A DNA stretch of 64,000 nt, taken from Prostheceraeus crozeri (taxonomy: Eukaryota; Platyhelminthes; Polycladida; Euryleptidae). Of the stretch, positions 11,201-24,500 are shown piece after piece. The notes below the pieces were generated by a model that ran no database searches, was not told the DNA's origin, and saw nothing but the letters and a program-made list of their open reading frames with translations. How positions within the stretch are numbered: the first letter of the stretch is position 1; each line of letters opens with the position of its first letter. The stretch lies in contig CAJQUW010007404.1 of NCBI GenBank assembly GCA_907163375.1, positions 744,001 through 808,000 on the forward strand, in the 5' to 3' direction. The position numbers and the translations under genes were made by a program.

Positions 11201-12200
11201 TCAGTGAATTTGTCTCACTCTTAGCTTTCAAACGAGCTATGGCACGACAAAATCCGTCCACTAGAAGCAAAGTTGGAAGGTCGGTGCCGAGGGGGGGGAC
11301 GTCAGCGAAAATTTTTTCTCTCCGATTGACTTCAAATTCACCATACAGATAGAGAATTTCATGCTGATTCCAAATCTGGCCTCCGTTTTCCCATCCGATG
11401 GTTCGTTTTGGCGCTAGAGACCAAAACGTCCAAAATTCTAACTCTGTCATTTTTTCGAAAAATGTTGAAAATTTTTTCTCTCCGATTGCCTTGAAACTCA
11501 CCATACAGATAGAGAATTTCACGCTGATTCCAAATCTGAAATCCGTTTTCCAATCCGATGCTTCGTTTTGAAGCTACAGCCCAAAACGTCAAAATTCTAA
11601 CTCTGTCGTTTTTCGCCAATGTCCCAAAATCTTAAATAGCGCCTCAATCTAAACGAAGACAGATAGGAACAAGCCGATTCTTTCAGTGAATTTGTCTCAC
11701 TCTTAGCTTTCAAACGAGCTATGACACGACTAAATCCGTCCACTGGAAGCCAAGATCGAAGCTAGCTCTCCGAGGGGGGGGGGACGTCAGCGAAACTTTT
11801 TCTCTCCGATTGACTTGAAACTCACCATGTTGATAGAGAATTTCATGCTGATTCCAAATCTGAAATCCGTTTTCCAATCCGATGCTTCGTTTTGAAGCTA
11901 CAGCCCAAAACGTCCAAAATTCTAACTCTGTCGTTTTTCGCCAATGTCCCAAATCTTAAATGGCGTCTCACATCTAAACGAAGACAGATATGACCAAGCC
12001 GTTTCTTTGACTGAATTTGTCTCACTCTTAGCGTTCAAACGAGCTATGGCACGACAAAATCCGTCTACTAGAAGCAAAGTTGGAAGGTCGGTGCCGAGAG
12101 GGGGGGACGTCAGCGAAAATTTTTTCTCTCCGATTGACTTGAAACTCACCATACAGATAGAGAATTTCACGCTGAATCCGAATCTGGCGAGAATTTCACG
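8240..12200 (+). repeat. left outer block of the satellite
   Basis: Units here mostly carry the variants GTTGGAAGGTCGGTGCCGAG or AGCTAGCTCTCCCGAG before the G-run, CATGTTGATAGAG or CATACAGATAGAG near the start, and ACGTCCAAAATTC in the middle. The first unit (8240-8410) is a divergent short form with GATTGAGCTGGAAATACACC, as expected at an array edge. The same variant set reappears only in the right outer block. Confidence 0.75.
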
Positions 12201-15200
12201 CTGATTCCAAATCTGAAATCCGTTTTCCAATCCGATGCTTCGTTTTGAAGCTACAGCCCAAAACGTCCCAAATTCTAACTCTGTCGTTTTTCGCCAATGT
12301 CCCAAAATCTTAAATAGCGTCTCACATCTAAACGAAGACAGATATGAACAAGCCGATTCTTTCAGTGAATTTGTCTCACTCTTAGCTTTCAAACGAGCTA
12401 TGACACGACTAAATCCGTCCACTGGAAGCCAAAATCGAAGCGAGCTGTCCAGAGGGGGGGGACGTCAGCGAAAATTTTTTCTCTCCGATTGCCTTGAAAC
12501 TCACCATACAGATAGAGAATTTCACGCTGATTCCAAATCTGAAATCCGTTTTCCCATCCGATGGTTCGTTTTGGCGCTACAGCCCAAAACGTCCCAAATT
12601 CTAACTCTGTCGTTTTTCGCCAATGTCCCAAAATCTTAAATGGCGTCTCACATCTAAACGAAGACAGATAGGAACAAGCCGATTCTTTCAGTGAATTTGT
12701 CTCACTCTTAGCTTTCAAACGAGCTATGGCACGACAAAATCCGTCCACTAGAAGCCAAGATCGAAGCGAGCTGTCCCGAGGGGGGGGGGACGTCAGCGAA
12801 AATTTTTTCTCTCCGATTGACTTGAAACTCACCATACAGATAGAGAATTTCACGCTGATTCCAAATCTGAAATCTGTTTTCCCATCCGATGCTTCGTTTT
12901 GAAGCTACAGCCCAAAACGTCCCAAATTCTAACTCTGTCGTTTTTCGCCAATGTCCCAAAATCTTAAATGGCGTCTCACATCTAAACGAAGACAGATAGG
13001 AACAAGCCGATTCTTTCAGTGAATTTGTCTCACTCTTAGCTTTCAAACGAGCTATGACACGACTAAATCCGTCCACTGGAAGCCAAGATCGAAGCTAGCT
13101 CTCCCGAGGGGGGGGACGTCAGCGAAAATTTTTCTCTCCGATTGACTTGAAACTCACCATGTTGATAGAGAATTTCACGCTGATTCCAAATCTGAAATCC
13201 GTTTTCCCATCCGATGCTTCGTTTTGAAGCTACAGCCCAAAACGTCCCAAATTCTAACTCTGTCGTTTTTCGCCAATGTCCCAAAATCTTAAATGGCGTC
13301 TCACATCTAAACGAAGACAGATATGAACAAGCCGTTTCTTTCACTGAATTTGTCTCACTCTTAGCTTTCAAACGAGCTATGGCACGACAAAATCCGTCTA
13401 CTAGAAGCAAAGTTGGAAGGTCGGTGCCGAGAGGGGGGGACGTCAGCGAAAATTTTTTCTCTCCGATTGACTTGAAACTCACCATACAGATAGAGAATTT
13501 CACGCTGATTCCAAATCTGAAATCCGTTTTCCAATCCGATGGTTCGTTTTGAAGCTACAGCCCAAAACGTCCCAAATTCTAACTCTGTCGTTTTTCGCCA
13601 ATGTCCCAAAATCTTAAATGGCGTCTCACATCTAAACGAAGACAGATAGGAACAAGCCGATTCTTTCAGTGAATTTGTCTCACTCTTAGCTTTCAAACGA
13701 GCTATGGCACGACAAAATCCGTCCACTAGAAGCCAAGATCGAAGCGAGCTGTCCCGAGGGGGGGACGTCAGCGAAAATTTTTTCTCTCCGATTGCGTTCA
13801 AATTCACCATACCGATGCAGAATTTCACGCTGAATCCGAATCTGGCCTCCGTTTTCCCATCCGATGCTTCGTTTGGGCGCTACAGACCAAAACGTCCCAA
13901 ATTCTAACTCTGTCATTTTTTCGAAAAATGTTGAAAATTTTTTCTCTCCGATTGCCTTGAAACTCACCATACAGATAGAGAATTTCACGCTGATTCCAAA
14001 TCTGAAATCCGTTTTCCAATCCGATGCTTCGTTTTGAAGCTACAGCCCAAAACGTCCCAAATTCTAACTCTGTCGTTTTTCGCCAATGTCCCAAAATCTT
14101 AAATGGCGCCTCACATCTAAACGAAGACAGATATGAACAAGCCGATTCTTTCAGTGAATTTGTCTCACTCTTAGCTTTCAAACGAGCTATGACACGACTA
14201 AATCCGTCCACTGGAAGCCAAAATCGAAGCGAGCTGTCCCGAGGGGGGGGGGACGTCAGCGAAAATTTTTCTCTCCGATTGACTTGAAACTCACCATGTT
14301 GATAGAGAATTTCACGCTGATTCCAAATCTGAAATCCGTTTTCCAATCCGATGCTTCGTTTTGAAGCTACAGCCCAAAACGTCCCAAATTCTAACTCTGT
14401 CGTTTTTCGCCAATGTCCCAAAATCTTAAATGGCGTCTCACATCTAAACGAAGACAGATATGAACAAGCCGATTCTTTCAGTGAATTTGTCTCACTCTTA
14501 GCGTTCAAACGAGCTATGGCACGACAAAATCCGTCCACTAGAAGCAAAGTTCGAAGGTCGGTGCTGGGGGGGGGGGGACGTCAGCGAAATTTTTTCTCTC
14601 CGATTGACTTGAAGCTCACCATACAGATGCAGAATTTCACGCTGAATCCGAATCTGGCCTCCGTTTTCCCATCCGATGGTTCGTTTGGGCGCTACAGACC
14701 AAAACGTCCAAAATTCTAACTCTGTCGTTTTTTCGAAAAATGTTGAAAATTTTTTCTCTCCGATTGACTTGAAACTCACCATGTTGATAGAGAATTTCAT
14801 GCTGATTCCAAATCTGAAATCCGTTTTCCAATCCGATGCTTCGTTTTGAAGCTACAGCCCAAAACGTCCAAAATTCTAACTCTGTCGTTTTTCGCCAATG
14901 TCCCAAAATCTTAAATGGCGTCTCACATCTAAACGAAGACAGATATGAACAAGCCGATTGTTTCAGTGAATTTGTCTCACTCTTAGCTTTCAAACGAGCT
15001 ATGGCACGACAAAATCCGTCCACTAGAAGCAAAGTTGGAAGGTCGGTGCCGAGGGGGGGACGTCAGCGAAAATTTTTTCTCTCCGATTGACTTGAAACTC
15101 ACCATACAGATAGAGAATTTCACGCTGATTCCAAATCTGAAATCCGTTTTCCAATCCGATGCTTCGTTTTGGCTCTACAGCCCAAAACGTCCCAAATTCT

Positions 15201-18200
15201 AACTCTGTCGTTTTTCGCCAATGTCCCAAAATCTTAAATGGCGTCTCACATCTAAACGAAGACAGATATGAACAAGCCGATTCTTTCAGTGAATTTGTCT
15301 CACTCTTAGCTTTCAAACGAGCTATGGCACGACAAAATCCGTCCACTGGAAGCCAAAATCGAAGCGAGCTGTCCAGAGGGGGGGGACGTCAGCGAAAATT
15401 TTTTCTCTCCGATTGACTTGAAACTCACCATACAGATAGAGAATTTCATGCTGAATCCGAATCTGGCCTCCGTTTTCTCATCCGATGCTTCGTTTTGGCG
15501 CTACACACCAAAACGTCCCAAATTCTAACTCTGTCATTTTTTCGAAAAATGTTGAAAATTTTTTCTCTCCGATTGACTTGAAACTCACCATACAGATAGA
15601 GAATTTCACGCTGATTCCAAATCTGAAATCCGTTTTCCAATCCGATGCTTCGTTTTGAAGCTACAGCCCAAAACGTCCAAAATTCTAACTCTGTCGTTTT
15701 TCGCCAATGTCCCAAAATCTTAAATGGCGTCTCACATCTAAACGAAGACAGATATGAACAAGCCGATTCTTTCAGTGAATTTGTCTCACTCTTAGCTTTC
15801 AAACGAGCTATGACACGACTAAATCCGTCCACTGGAAGCCAAAATCGAAGCGAGCTGTCCAGAGGGGGGGGGACGTCAGCGAAATTTTTTCTCTCCGATT
15901 GACTTGAAACTCACCATGTTGATAGAGAATTTCACGCTGATTCCAAATCTGAAATCCGTTTTCCAATCCGATGCTTCGTTTTGAAGCTACAGCCCAAAAC
16001 GTCCCAAATTCTAACTCTGTCGTTTTTCGCCAATGTCCCAAAATCTTAAATGGCGTCTCACATCTAAACGAAGACAGATATGAACAAGCCGATTCTTTCA
16101 GTGAATTTGTCTCACTCTTAGCGTTCAAACGAGCTATGGCACGACAAAATCCGTCCACTGGAAGCAAAGTTGGAAGGTCGGTGCCGAGAGGGGGGGGACG
16201 TCAGCAAAATTTTTTCTCTCCGATTGACTTGAAACTCACCATACCGATGCAGAATTTCACGCTGAATCCGAATCTGGCCTCCGTTTTCTCATCCGATGGT
16301 TCGTTTTGGCGCTACACACCAAAACGTCCAAAATTCTAACTCTGTCGTTTTTTCGAAAAATGTTGAAAATTTTTTCTCTCCGATTGACTTGAAACTCACC
16401 ATACAGATAGAGAATTTCACGCTGATTCCAAATCTGAAATCCGTTTTCCAATCCGATGCTTCGTTTTGAAGCTACAGCCCAAAACGTCCCAAATTCTAAC
16501 TCTGTCGTTTTTCGCCAATGTCCCAAAATCTTAAATGGCGTCTCACATCTAAACCAAGACAGATATGAACAAGCCGATTCTTTCAGTGAATTTGTCTCAC
16601 TCTTAGCTTTCAAACGAGCTATGGCACGACAAAATCCGTCCACTAGAAGCAAAGTTCGAAGGTCGGTGCAGAGGGGGGGGACGTCAGCGAAAATTTTTCT
16701 CTCCGATTGACTTGAAACTCACCATACAGATAGAGAATTTCACGCTGATTCCAAATCTGAAATCCGTTTTCCCATCCGATGCTTCGTTTTGGCGCTACAG
16801 CCCAAAACGTCCCAAATTCTAACTCTGTCGTTTTTCGCCAATGTCCCAAAATCTTAAATGGCGTCTCACATCTAAACGAAGACAGATATGAACAAGCCGA
16901 TTCTTTCACTGAATTTGTCTCACTCTTAGCTTTCAAACGAGCTATGGCACGACAAAATCCGTCCACTGGAAGCCAAAATCGAAGCGAGCTGTCCCGAGGG
17001 GGGGACGTCAGCGAAACTTTTTCTCTCCGATTGACTTGAAACTCACCATACAGATAGAGAATTTCACGCTGAATCCGAATCTGGCCTCCGTTTTCCCATC
17101 CGATGGTTCGTTTTGGCGCTACAGACCAAAACGTCCAAAATTCTAACTCTGTCGTTTTTTCGAAAAATGTTGAAAATTTTTTCTCTCCGATTGACTTGAA
17201 ACTCACCATACAGATAGAGAATTTCACGCTGATTCCAAATCTGAAATCCGTTTTCCAATCCGATGCTTCGTTTTGAAGCTACAGCCCAAAACGTCCCAAA
17301 TTCTAACTCTGTCGTTTTTTCGCCAATGTCCCAAAATCTTAAATGGCGTCTCACATCTAAACGAAGACAGATATGAACAAGCCGATTCTTTCAGTGAATT
17401 TGTCTCACTCTTAGCTTTCAAACGAGCTATGACACGACTAAATCCGTCCACTGGAAGCCAAAATCGAAGCGAGCTGTCCAGAGGGGGGGGGGACGTCAGC
17501 GAAAATTTTTTCTCTCCGATTGACTTGAAACTCACCATACAGATAGAGAATTTCACGCTGATTCCAAATCTGAAATCCGTTTTCCAATCCGATGCTTCGT
17601 TTTGAAGCTACAGCCCAAAACGTCCCAAATTCTAACTCTGTCGTTTTTCGCCAATGTCCCAAAATCTTAAATGGCGTCTCACATCTAAACGAAGACAGAT
17701 ATGAACAAGCCGATTCTTTCAGTGAATTTGTCTCACTCTTAGCTTTCAAACGAGCTATGGCACGACTAAATCCGTCCACTGGAAGCCAAAATCGAAGCGA
17801 GCTGTCCCGAGGGGGGGGGACGTCAGCGAAAATTTTTCTCTCCGATTGACTTGAAACTCACCATACAGATAGAGAATTTCACGCTGATTCCAAATCTGAA
17901 ATCCGTTTTCCAATCCGATGCTTCGTTTTGGCTCTACAGCCCAAAACGTCCCAAATTCTAACTCTGTCGTTTTTCGCCAATGTCCCAAAATCTTAAATGG
18001 CGTCTCACATCTAAACGAAGACAGATATGAACAAGCCGATTCTTTCAGTGAATTTGTCTCACTCTTAGCTTTCAAACGAGCTATTGCACGACAAAATCCG
18101 TCCACTAGAAGCAAAATTCGAAGGTCGGTCCCGAGGGGGGGGACGTCAGCGAAAATTTTTTCTCTCCGATTGACTTGAAACTCACCATACAGATAGAGAA

Positions 18201-18599
18201 TTTCACGCTGAATCCGAATCTGGCCTCCGTTTTCCAATCCGATGCTTCGTTTTGAAGCTACAGCCCAAAACGTCCCAAATTCTAACTCTGTCATTTTTCG
18301 AAAAATGTTGAAAATTTTTTCTCTCCGATTGCCTTGAAACTCACCATACAGATAGAGAATTTCACGCTGATTCCAAATCTGAAATCCGTTTTCCAATCCG
18401 ATGCTTCGTTTTGAAGCTACAGCCCAAAACGTCCCAAATTCTAACTCTGTCGTTTTTCGCCAATGTCCCAAAATCTTAAATGGCGTCTCACATCTAAACG
18501 AAGACAGATAGGAACAAGCCGATTCTTTCAGTGAATTTGTCTCACTCTTAGCTTTCAAACGAGCTATGACACGACTAAATCCGTCCACTGGAAGCCAAA

Positions 18600-21500
18600 A
18601 TCGAAGCGAGCTGTCCCGAGGGGGGGGGACGTCAGCGAAAATTTTTTCTCTCCGATTGACTTGAAACTCACCATACAGATAGAGAATTTCACGCTGATTC
18701 CAAATCTGAAATCCGTTTTCCCATCCGATGCTTCGTTTTGAAGCTACAGCCCAAAACGTCCCAAATTCTAACTCTGTCGTTTTTCGCCAATGTCCCAAAA
18801 TCTTAAATGGCGTCTCACATCTAAACGAAGACAGATATGAACAAGCCGATTCTTTCACTGAATTTGTCTCACTCTTAGCTTTCAAACGAGCTATGGCACG
18901 ACAAAATCCGTCCACTGGAAGCAAAAATCGAAGCGAGCTGTCCAGAGGGGGGGGACGTCAGCGAAAATTTTTTCTCTCCGATTGACTTGAAACTCACCAT
19001 ACCGATGCAGAATTTCACGCTGAATCCGAATCTGGCCTCCGTTTTCCCATCCGATGGTTCGTTTTGGCGCTACACACCAAAACGTCCCAAATTCTAACTC
19101 TGTCGTTTTTTCGAAAAATGTTGAAAATTTTTTCTCTCCGATTGCCTTGAAACTCACCATACAGATAGAGAATTTCACGCTGATTCCAAATCTGAAATCC
19201 GTTTTCCAATCCGATGCTTCGTTTTGAAGCTACAGCCCAAAACGTCCCAAATTCTAACTCTGTCGTTTTTCGCCAATGTCCCAAAATCTTAAATGGCGTC
19301 TCACATCTAAACGAAGACAGATAGGAACAAGCCGATTCTTTCAGTGAATTTGTCTCACTCTTAGCTTTCAAACGAGCTATGGCACGACTAAATCCGTCCA
19401 CTGGAAGCCAAAATCGAAGCGAGCTGTCCAGAGGGGGGGGGACGTCAGCGAAATTTTTTCTCTCCGATTGACTTGAAACTCACCATACCGATGCAGAATT
19501 TCACGCTGAATCCGAATCTGGCCTCCGTTTTCTCATCCGATGGTTCGTTTTGGCGCTACACACCAAAACGTCCCAAATTCTAACTCTGTCGTTTTTTCGA
19601 AAAATGTTGAAAATTTTTTCTCTCCGATTGACTTGAAACTCACCATACAGATAGAGAATTTCACGCTGATTCCAAATCTGAAATCCGTTTTCCAATCCGA
19701 TGCTTCGTTTTGAAGCTACAGCCCAAAACGTCCCAAATTCTAACTCTGTCGTTTTTCGCCAATGTCCCAAAATCTTAAATGGCGTCTCACATCTAAACGA
19801 AGACAGATATGAACAAGCCGATTGTTTCAGTGAATTTGTCTCACTCTTAGCTTTCAAACGAGCTATGGCACGACTAAATCCGTCCACTGGAAGCCAAAAT
19901 CGAAGCGAGCTGTCCAGAGGGGGGGGACGTCAGCGAAATTTTTTCTCTCCGATTGACTTGAAACTCACCATACAGATAGAGAATTTCACGCTGATTCCAA
20001 ATCTGAAATCCGTTTTCCCATCCGATGCTTCGTTTTGAAGCTACAGCCCAAAACGTCCCAAATTCTAACTCTGTCGTTTTTTCGCCAATGTCCCAAAATC
20101 TTAAATGGCGTCTCACATCTAAACGAAGACAGATATGAACAAGCCGATTCTTTCAGTGAATTTGTCTCACTCTTAGCTTTCAAACGAGCTATGGCACGAC
20201 AAAATCCGTCCACTGGAAGCCAAAATCGAAGCGATCTGTCCAGAGGGGGGGACGTCAGCGAAAATTTTTTCTCTCCGATGGCGTTCAAATTCACCATACC
20301 GATGCAGAATTTCACGCTGAATCCGAATCTGGCCTCCGTTTTCTCATCCGATGGTTCGTTTTGGCGCTACACACCAAAACGTCCAAAATTCTAACTCTGT
20401 CGTTTTTTCGAAAAATGTTGAAAATTTTTTCTCTCCGATTGCCTTGAAACTCACCATACAGATAGAGAATTTCACGCTGATTCCAAATCTGAAATCCGTT
20501 TTCCAATCCGATGCTTCGTTTTGAAGCTACAGCCCAAAACGTCCCAAATTCTAACTCTGTCGTTTTTCGCCAATGTCCCAAAATCTTAAATGGCGTCTCA
20601 CATCTAAACGAAGACAGATAGGAACAAGCCGATTCTTTCAGTGAATTTGTCTCACTCTTAGCTTTCAAACGAGCTATGACACGACTAAATCCGTCCACTG
20701 GAAGCCAAAATCGAAGCGAGCTGTCCAGAGGGGGGGGGACGTCAGCGAAATTTTTTCTCTCCGATTGACTTGAAACTCACCATACAGATAGAGAATTTCA
20801 CGCTGATTCCAAATCTGAAATCCGTTTTCCAATCCGATGCTTCGTTTTGAAGCTACAGCCCAAAACGTCCCAAATTCTAACTCTGTCGTTTTTCGCCAAT
20901 GTCCCAAAATCTTAAATGGCGTCTCACATCTAAACGAAGACAGATATGAACAAGCCGATTCTTTCACTGAATTTGTCTCACTCTTAGCTTTCAAACGAGC
21001 TATGGCACGACAAAATCCGTCCACTGGAAGCCAAAATCGAAGCGAGCTGTCCAGAGGGGGGGGACGTCAGCGAAAATTTTTTCTCTCCGATTGACTTGAA
21101 ACTCACCATACCGATGCAGAATTTCACGCTGAATCCGAATCTGGCCTCCGTTTTCCCATCCGATGCTTCGTTTTGGCGCTACAGCCCAAAACGTCCCAAA
21201 TTCTAACTCTGTCGTTTTTCGCCAATGTCCCAAAATCTTAAATGGCGTCTCACATCTAAACGAAGACAGATATGAACAAGCCGATTCTTTCACTGAATTT
21301 GTCTCACTCTTAGCTTTCAAACGAGCTATGGCACGACAAAATCCGTCCACTGGAAGCCAAAATCGAAGCGAGCTGTCCAGAGGGGGGGACGTCAGCGAAA
21401 ATTTTTCTCTCCGATTGACTTGAAACTCACCATACAAATAGAGAATTTCACGCTGATTCCAAATCTGAAATCCGTTTTCCAATCCGATGCTTCGTTTTGA

Positions 21501-24500
21501 AGCTACAGCCCAAAACGTCCCAAATTCTAACTCTGTCGTTTTTCGCCACTGTCCCAAAATCTTAAATGGCGTCTCACATCTAAACGAAGACAGATATGAA
21601 CAAGCCGATTCTTTCACTGAATTTGTCTCACTCTTAGCTTTCAAACGAGCTATGGCACGACAAAATCCGTCCACTGGAAGCAAAAATCGAAGCGAGCTCT
21701 CCCGAGGGGGGGGACGTCAGCGAAAATTTTTCTCTCCGATTGACTTGAAACTCACCATACAGATAGAGAATTTCACGCTGATTCCAAATCTGGCCTCCGT
21801 TTTCCCATCCGATGCTTCGTTTTGAAGCTACAGCCCAAAACGTCCCAAATTCTAACTCTGTCGTTTTTCGCCAATGTCCCAAAATCTTAAATGGCGTCTC
21901 ACATCTAAACGAAGACAGATATGAACAAGCCGATTCTTTCAGTGAATTTGTCTCACTCTTAGCTTTCAAACGAGCTATGACACGACTAAATCCGTCCACT
22001 GGAAGCCAAAATCGAAGCGAGCTGTCCAGAGGGGGGGGGGACGTCAGCGAAAATTTTTTCTCTCCGATTGACTTGAAACTCACCATACAGATAGAGAATT
22101 TCACGCTGATTCCAAATCTGAAATCCGTTTTCCAATCCGATGCTTCGTTTTGAAGCTACAGCCCAAAACGTCCCAAATTCTAACTCTGTCGTTTTTCGCC
22201 AATGTCCCAAAATCTTAAATGGCGTCTCACATCTAAACGAAGACAGATATGAACAAGCCGATTCTTTCAGTGAATTTGTCTCACTCTTAGCTTTCAAACG
22301 AGCTATGACACGACTAAATCCGTCCACTGGAAGCCAAAATCGAAGCGAGCTGTCCAGAGGGGGGGGGGACGTCAGCGAAAATTTTTTCTCTCCGATTGAC
22401 TTGAAACTCACCATACAGATAGAGAATTTCACGCTGATTCCAAATCTGAAATCCGTTTTCCAATCCGATGCTTCGTTTTGAAGCTACAGCCCAAAACGTC
22501 CCAAATTCTAACTCTGTCGTTTTTTCGCCAATGTCCCAAAATCTTAAATGGCGTCTCACATCTAAACGAAGACAGATATGAACAAGCCGTTTCTTTCAGT
22601 GAATTTGTCTCACTCTTAGCTTTCAAACGAGCTATGGCACGACAAAATCCGTCCACTGGAAGCCAAAATCGAAGCGAGCTGTCGAGAGGGGGGGGACGTC
22701 AGCGAAAATTTTTTCTCTCCGATTGACTTGAAACTCACCATACAGATAGAGAATTTCACGCTGATTCCAAATCTGAAATCCGTTTTCCAATCCGATGCTT
22801 CGTTTTGGCGCTACAGCCCAAAACGTCCCAAATTCTAACTCTGTCGTTTTTCGCCAATGTCCCAAAATCTTAAATGGCGTCTCACATCTAAACGAAGACA
22901 GATATGAACAAGCCGATTCTTTCAGTGAATTTGTCTCACTCTTAGCTTTCAAACGCGCTATGGCACGACTAAATCCGTCCACTGGAAGCAAAATTCGAAG
23001 CGAGCTGTCGGGTGGGGGTGGACGTCAGCGAAAACTTTTTCTATCCGATTGACATGAAACTCACCATACAGTTAGAGAATTTCACGCTGATTCCAAATCT
23101 GAAATCCGTTTTCCAATCCGATGCTTCGTTTTGAAGCTACAGCCCAAAACGTCCCAAATTCTAACTCTGTCGTTTTTCGCCAATGTCCCAAAATCTTAAA
23201 TGGCGTCTCACATCTAAACGAAGACAGATATGAACAAGCCGATTCTTTCAGTGAATTTGTCTCACTCTTAGCTTTCAAACGAGCTATGGCACGACAAAAT
23301 CCGTCCACTGGAAGCCAAAATCGAAGCGAGCTGTCCAGAGGGGGGGGGACGTCAGCGAAAATTTTTTCTCTCCGATTGACTTGAAACTCACCATACAGAT
23401 AGAGAATTTCACGCTGATTCCAAATCTGGCCTCCGTTTTCCCATCCGATGCTTCGTTTTGGCGCTACAGCCCAAAACGTCCCAAATTCTAACTCTGTCGT
23501 TTTTCGCCAATGTCCCAAAATCTTAAATGGCGTCTCACATCTAAACGAAGACAGATAGGAACAAGCCGATTCTTTCAGTGAATTTGTCTCACTCTTAGCT
23601 TTCAAACGAGCTATGACACGACTAAATCCGTCCACTGGAAGCCAAAATCGAAGCGAGCTGTCCCGAGGGGGGGACGTCAGCGAAAATTTTTCTCTCCGAT
23701 TGACTTGAAACTCACCATACAGATAGAGAATTTCACGCTGATTCCAAATCTGAAATCCGTTTTCCAATCCGATGCTTCGTTTTGAAGCTACAGCCCAAAA
23801 CGTCCCAAATTCTAACTCTGTCGTTTTTCGCCAATGTCCCAAAATCTTAAATGGCGTCTCACATCTAAACGAAGACAGATATGAACAAGCCGTTTCTTTC
23901 AGTGAATTTGTCTCACTCTTAGCTTTCAAACGAGCTATGGCACGACAAAATCCGTCCACTGGAAGCAAAAATCGAAGCGAGCTGTCCAGAGGGGGGGGAC
24001 GTCAGCGAAAATTTATCTCTCCGATTGCGTTCAAATTCACCATACCGATGCATTTTTCTCTCCGATTGCCTTGAAACTCACCATACAGATAGAGAATTTC
24101 ACGCTGATTCCAAATCTGAAATCCGTTTTCCAATCCGATGCTTCGTTTTGAAGCTACAGCCCAAAACGTCCCAAATTCTAACTCTGTCGTTTTTCGCCAA
24201 TGTCCCAAAATCTTAAATGGCGTCTCACATCTAAACGAAGACAGATAGGAACAAGCCGATTGTTTCAGTGAATTTGTCTCACTCTTAGCTTTCAAACGAG
24301 CTATGACACGACTAAATCCGTCCACTGGAAGCCAAAATCGAAGCGAGCTGTCCAGGGGGGGGGGACGTCAGCGAAAATTTTTTCTCTCCGATTGACTTGA
24401 AACTCACCATACAGATAGAGAATTTCACGCTGATTCCAAATCTGAAATCCGTTTTCCAATCCGATGCTTCGTTTTGAATCTACAGCCCAAAACGTCCCAA

